Source of the DNA: Legionella maceachernii
GTDB lineage: Bacteria > Pseudomonadota > Gammaproteobacteria > Legionellales > Legionellaceae
Direction: 5' to 3'
Assembly: GCF_900167045.1 (NCBI RefSeq)
Contig: NZ_FUXJ01000013.1
Location: forward strand, 1-64,000
Length of the DNA stretch: 64,000 nucleotides
Part shown: in pieces, positions 62,311 through 64,000 of the stretch
Position numbering within the stretch: position 1 is the first letter of the stretch
Layout of the letters: each line of letters begins with the position of its first letter
Made by a program: the position numbers and the translations under genes
Notes under the pieces: model-generated
Databases searched by the model: none
Told to the model about the DNA's origin: nothing
The model's input: the letters and a program-made list of their open reading frames with translations, nothing else

Positions 62311-63732
62311 ATGACTACTGCCCTTGTTTGGTTCCGACAAGATTTGCGATTATCCGATAATCCTGCATTTTTTGAAGCCTGCACTCAGCATAAGCGCATT
62401 ATTCCTCTCTATATTTTAGATGTAAAAAACAGTGTGCTTGGACAAGCACAGGCATGGTGGCTTCATCACAGTCTTAATGCTTTAAAAGATTCACTTAATG
62501 TGAAGTTAGGGCTAAAACTCGTTTTGTGCAAAGGCAATCCCTTAGAAGTTATTTTAGAATTAGTTAAAACGTTCTCTATCGATGCTCTTTACTGGAACCG
62601 TTGTTACGAACCTCTAACCATTGCACGCGATAAGAAAATTAAGAGTTCCATGCAAGCGCTTGGACTGGAAGTACTCAGTTTTAATGGGAGTTTATTGCAT
62701 GAACCGTGGACAATTAAGAATAAAAATGGCGATTATTTTAAAGTCTTTACGCCCTATTGGAACGCTTGCAAGCAAACTCTTTTTTCGCCACCGGCAAAAG
62801 AAATCATCGCTCGGCCTATCGGGGTAGATGTATTTAGTGATGAACTCCATGAATGGGGGCTTTTACCGAGCTTGTCGTGGGCTTCCTCTTTCCATACTTT
62901 CTGGACTCCTGGCGAGGAGGGGGCACAAAAGAGACTAAACCATTTTATTGCTCATGATCTTAATGACTATAAGGTTAATCGTAACTTCCCTATAAAACAG
63001 GCTACCTCACGGTTATCTCCTCATTTGCACTATGGTGAAATAAGCCCTTGGACTATTTTAAGGGCTGTTGAATTAGCAAAGTGCGATCCCGACTGTGATT
63101 TAGCCTCTGCAGATCATTTTTTATCAGAGTTGGGCTGGAGAGAATTTTCTTATTATCTTCTTTATCATGTGCCGACGCTGCCTCATAAGAATTTTAAAAA
63201 GGAATTTGATGCTTTTCCTTGGCATAATGACAAACAATTATTAACCTCTTGGCAAAAAGGAATGACGGGGTATCCCATCATTGATGCAGGAATGAGAGAG
63301 CTATGGGGTTCTGGCTATATGCATAATCGAGTACGCATGATTGCTGCATCCTTTCTTACTAAGGGATTGTTTATCGATTGGCGCCTGGGAGCGGATTGGT
63401 TTTTGGATACCTTAGTGGATGCGGATTTAGCCAATAATAGCGCGAGTTGGCAATGGGTTGCAGGGTGTGGTGCTGATGCTGCACCTTATTTTCGTATTTT
63501 CAATCCAGTGTTACAAGGCCAAAAATTTGATCCGGATGGCGCTTATATTCGTCGTTGGGTTCCAGAATTATCTTCTTTAAACAATGAGGATATCCATGCG
63601 CCTTGGACAGCGACTGATTCGGCGAAGATTTATGATCAAACCCATTATCCTCGACCTATTGTCAATCACATTGAATCTCGTGCCATAGCGTTGAGTTATT
63701 ATAATCAATTAAAAACAAAGAGAACGCTATGA
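62311..63732 (+). CDS. phrB: Deoxyribodipyrimidine photolyase
   Basis: 473 residues: the N-terminal antenna-binding alpha/beta domain (ALVWFRQDLRLSDNPAFFEA) and the FAD domain (SRLSPHLHYGEISPWTI, HFLSELGWREFSYYLLYH, WQKGMTGYPIIDAGMRELWG, SGYMHNRVRMIAASFLTKGL, DADLANNSASWQWVAGCGAD, YFRIFNPVLQGQKFDP). It repairs UV-induced cyclobutane pyrimidine dimers using light. The ATG overlaps nothing; the next gene overlaps its stop by ATGA. Confidence 0.97.
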   Translation: MTTALVWFRQDLRLSDNPAFFEACTQHKRIIPLYILDVKNSVLGQAQAWWLHHSLNALKDSLNVKLGLKLVLCKGNPLEVILELVKTFSIDALYWNRCYEPLTIARDKKIKSSMQALGLEVLSFNGSLLHEPWTIKNKNGDYFKVFTPYWNACKQTLFSPPAKEIIARPIGVDVFSDELHEWGLLPSLSWASSFHTFWTPGEEGAQKRLNHFIAHDLNDYKVNRNFPIKQATSRLSPHLHYGEISPWTILRAVELAKCDPDCDLASADHFLSELGWREFSYYLLYHVPTLPHKNFKKEFDAFPWHNDKQLLTSWQKGMTGYPIIDAGMRELWGSGYMHNRVRMIAASFLTKGLFIDWRLGADWFLDTLVDADLANNSASWQWVAGCGADAAPYFRIFNPVLQGQKFDPDGAYIRRWVPELSSLNNEDIHAPWTATDSAKIYDQTHYPRPIVNHIESRAIALSYYNQLKTKRTL

Positions 63733-64000
63733 AGCCTTGCTTTTTAATTTTTGGCTTTGGCTACACAGCCAAAGCGCTTGCACCAAAACTGATCTCACAA
63801 GGGTTTACAGTCATAGGGACAAAACGTTCCTTACGGGAAGAAGAGTCTAACGGCTTTCAAGGCGTTCAATTAGTGCCTTTTAATTCCCCGAGCATGGAAA
63901 CTTATATAGCCGAGGCGAGCCATATTTTAATTTCTATCCCTCCGACAAGCCCCCTGGGTGACTCAGTCTTCATAAAATACGGTGATTTAATCCGAAAACA
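63729..64000 (+). CDS. NAD-dependent epimerase/dehydratase-like protein, N-terminal part
   Basis: Runs off the window. It overlaps the photolyase stop by ATGA. The start reads MKPCFLIFGFGYTAKALAPK, a GxGxxA Rossmann fingerprint, then GFTVIGTKRSLREEES and HILISIPPTSPLGDSV. This is the YeeZ-type SDR-like family (NAD-binding, unknown substrate), here probably co-expressed with the photolyase. Confidence 0.8.
   Translation, partial: MKPCFLIFGFGYTAKALAPKLISQGFTVIGTKRSLREEESNGFQGVQLVPFNSPSMETYIAEASHILISIPPTSPLGDSVFIKYGDLIRK

Overview
The window is AT-rich and looks like a chromosomal stretch of an amoeba-associated gammaproteobacterium, most likely Legionella or a close relative. That is inference from gene content: a eukaryote-type sterol C7-reductase, a HEAT-repeat protein with an F-box-like N-terminus, an ankyrin-like protein, a kinase-fold protein (all effector candidates), a class III cyclase, and several genes in an intermediate state of decay. 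No rRNA, tRNA, CRISPR array or intact insertion sequence was seen.

Layout. 1-5.4 kb: the end of a GIY-YIG nuclease gene beside a palindromic repeat, a HipB-like repressor with three operator-like palindromes, a kinase-fold effector candidate, a secreted MltA/amidase pair and an outer-membrane barrel. 5.5-9.7 kb: the HEAT/F-box protein, a NADAR-domain protein and a membrane protein. 9.7-17.9 kb: a general-stress island (frameshifted M42 peptidase, CsbD, DUF3309, ATP-dependent ligase with its exonuclease, small basic proteins, iron-permease-like protein, YghA-type reductase, hemerythrin). 17.9-27.4 kb: sterol reductase, barrel, Cys-rich secreted protein, bicupin, MMPL transporter, and a cyclase next to a membrane-anchored double SagB-type flavoprotein. 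27.4-30.2 kb: a higBA module with a broken toxin, a second palindromic repeat and a possible effector.

30.3-41.7 kb is the most interesting part. A TolC/HlyD/ABC operon has an ABC subunit whose nucleotide-binding domain has lost its ATP-binding motifs. Next to it a LysR gene is divergent from the tight operon dabB-dabA-(DUF6671-like zinc-ribbon protein)-purE-purK. DabAB energises bicarbonate/CO2 uptake and PurK consumes bicarbonate, so the operon reads as a carbon-supply module wired to purine synthesis, with an uncharacterised zinc protein in the middle.

41.8-51.2 kb: a DUF2188 protein, a divergent Nramp-like transporter, an ankyrin-type effector candidate, a decaying FixL/FixJ-type signalling cluster (free-standing DHp domain, two response regulators, a frameshifted kinase, a wrecked CheB/CheR-PAS gene, a truncated PRC-barrel gene), a cold-shock protein and two divergent small paralogues. 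51.5-57.1 kb: a trehalose operon (beta-phosphoglucomutase-like/trehalose-6-phosphatase fusion, GH65 phosphorylase, glucose-6-phosphate isomerase). 57.1-61.1 kb: a minus-strand operon of GT2, PIG-L deacetylase, MFS, a small membrane protein and an internally deleted FAD-Rieske protein. 61.3-64 kb: small membrane proteins, DNA photolyase and the start of a Rossmann-fold epimerase-like gene.

Starts were revised from the longest frames where a ribosome binding site or domain boundary supported it. Several genes too short for routine calling were added by reading both strands.
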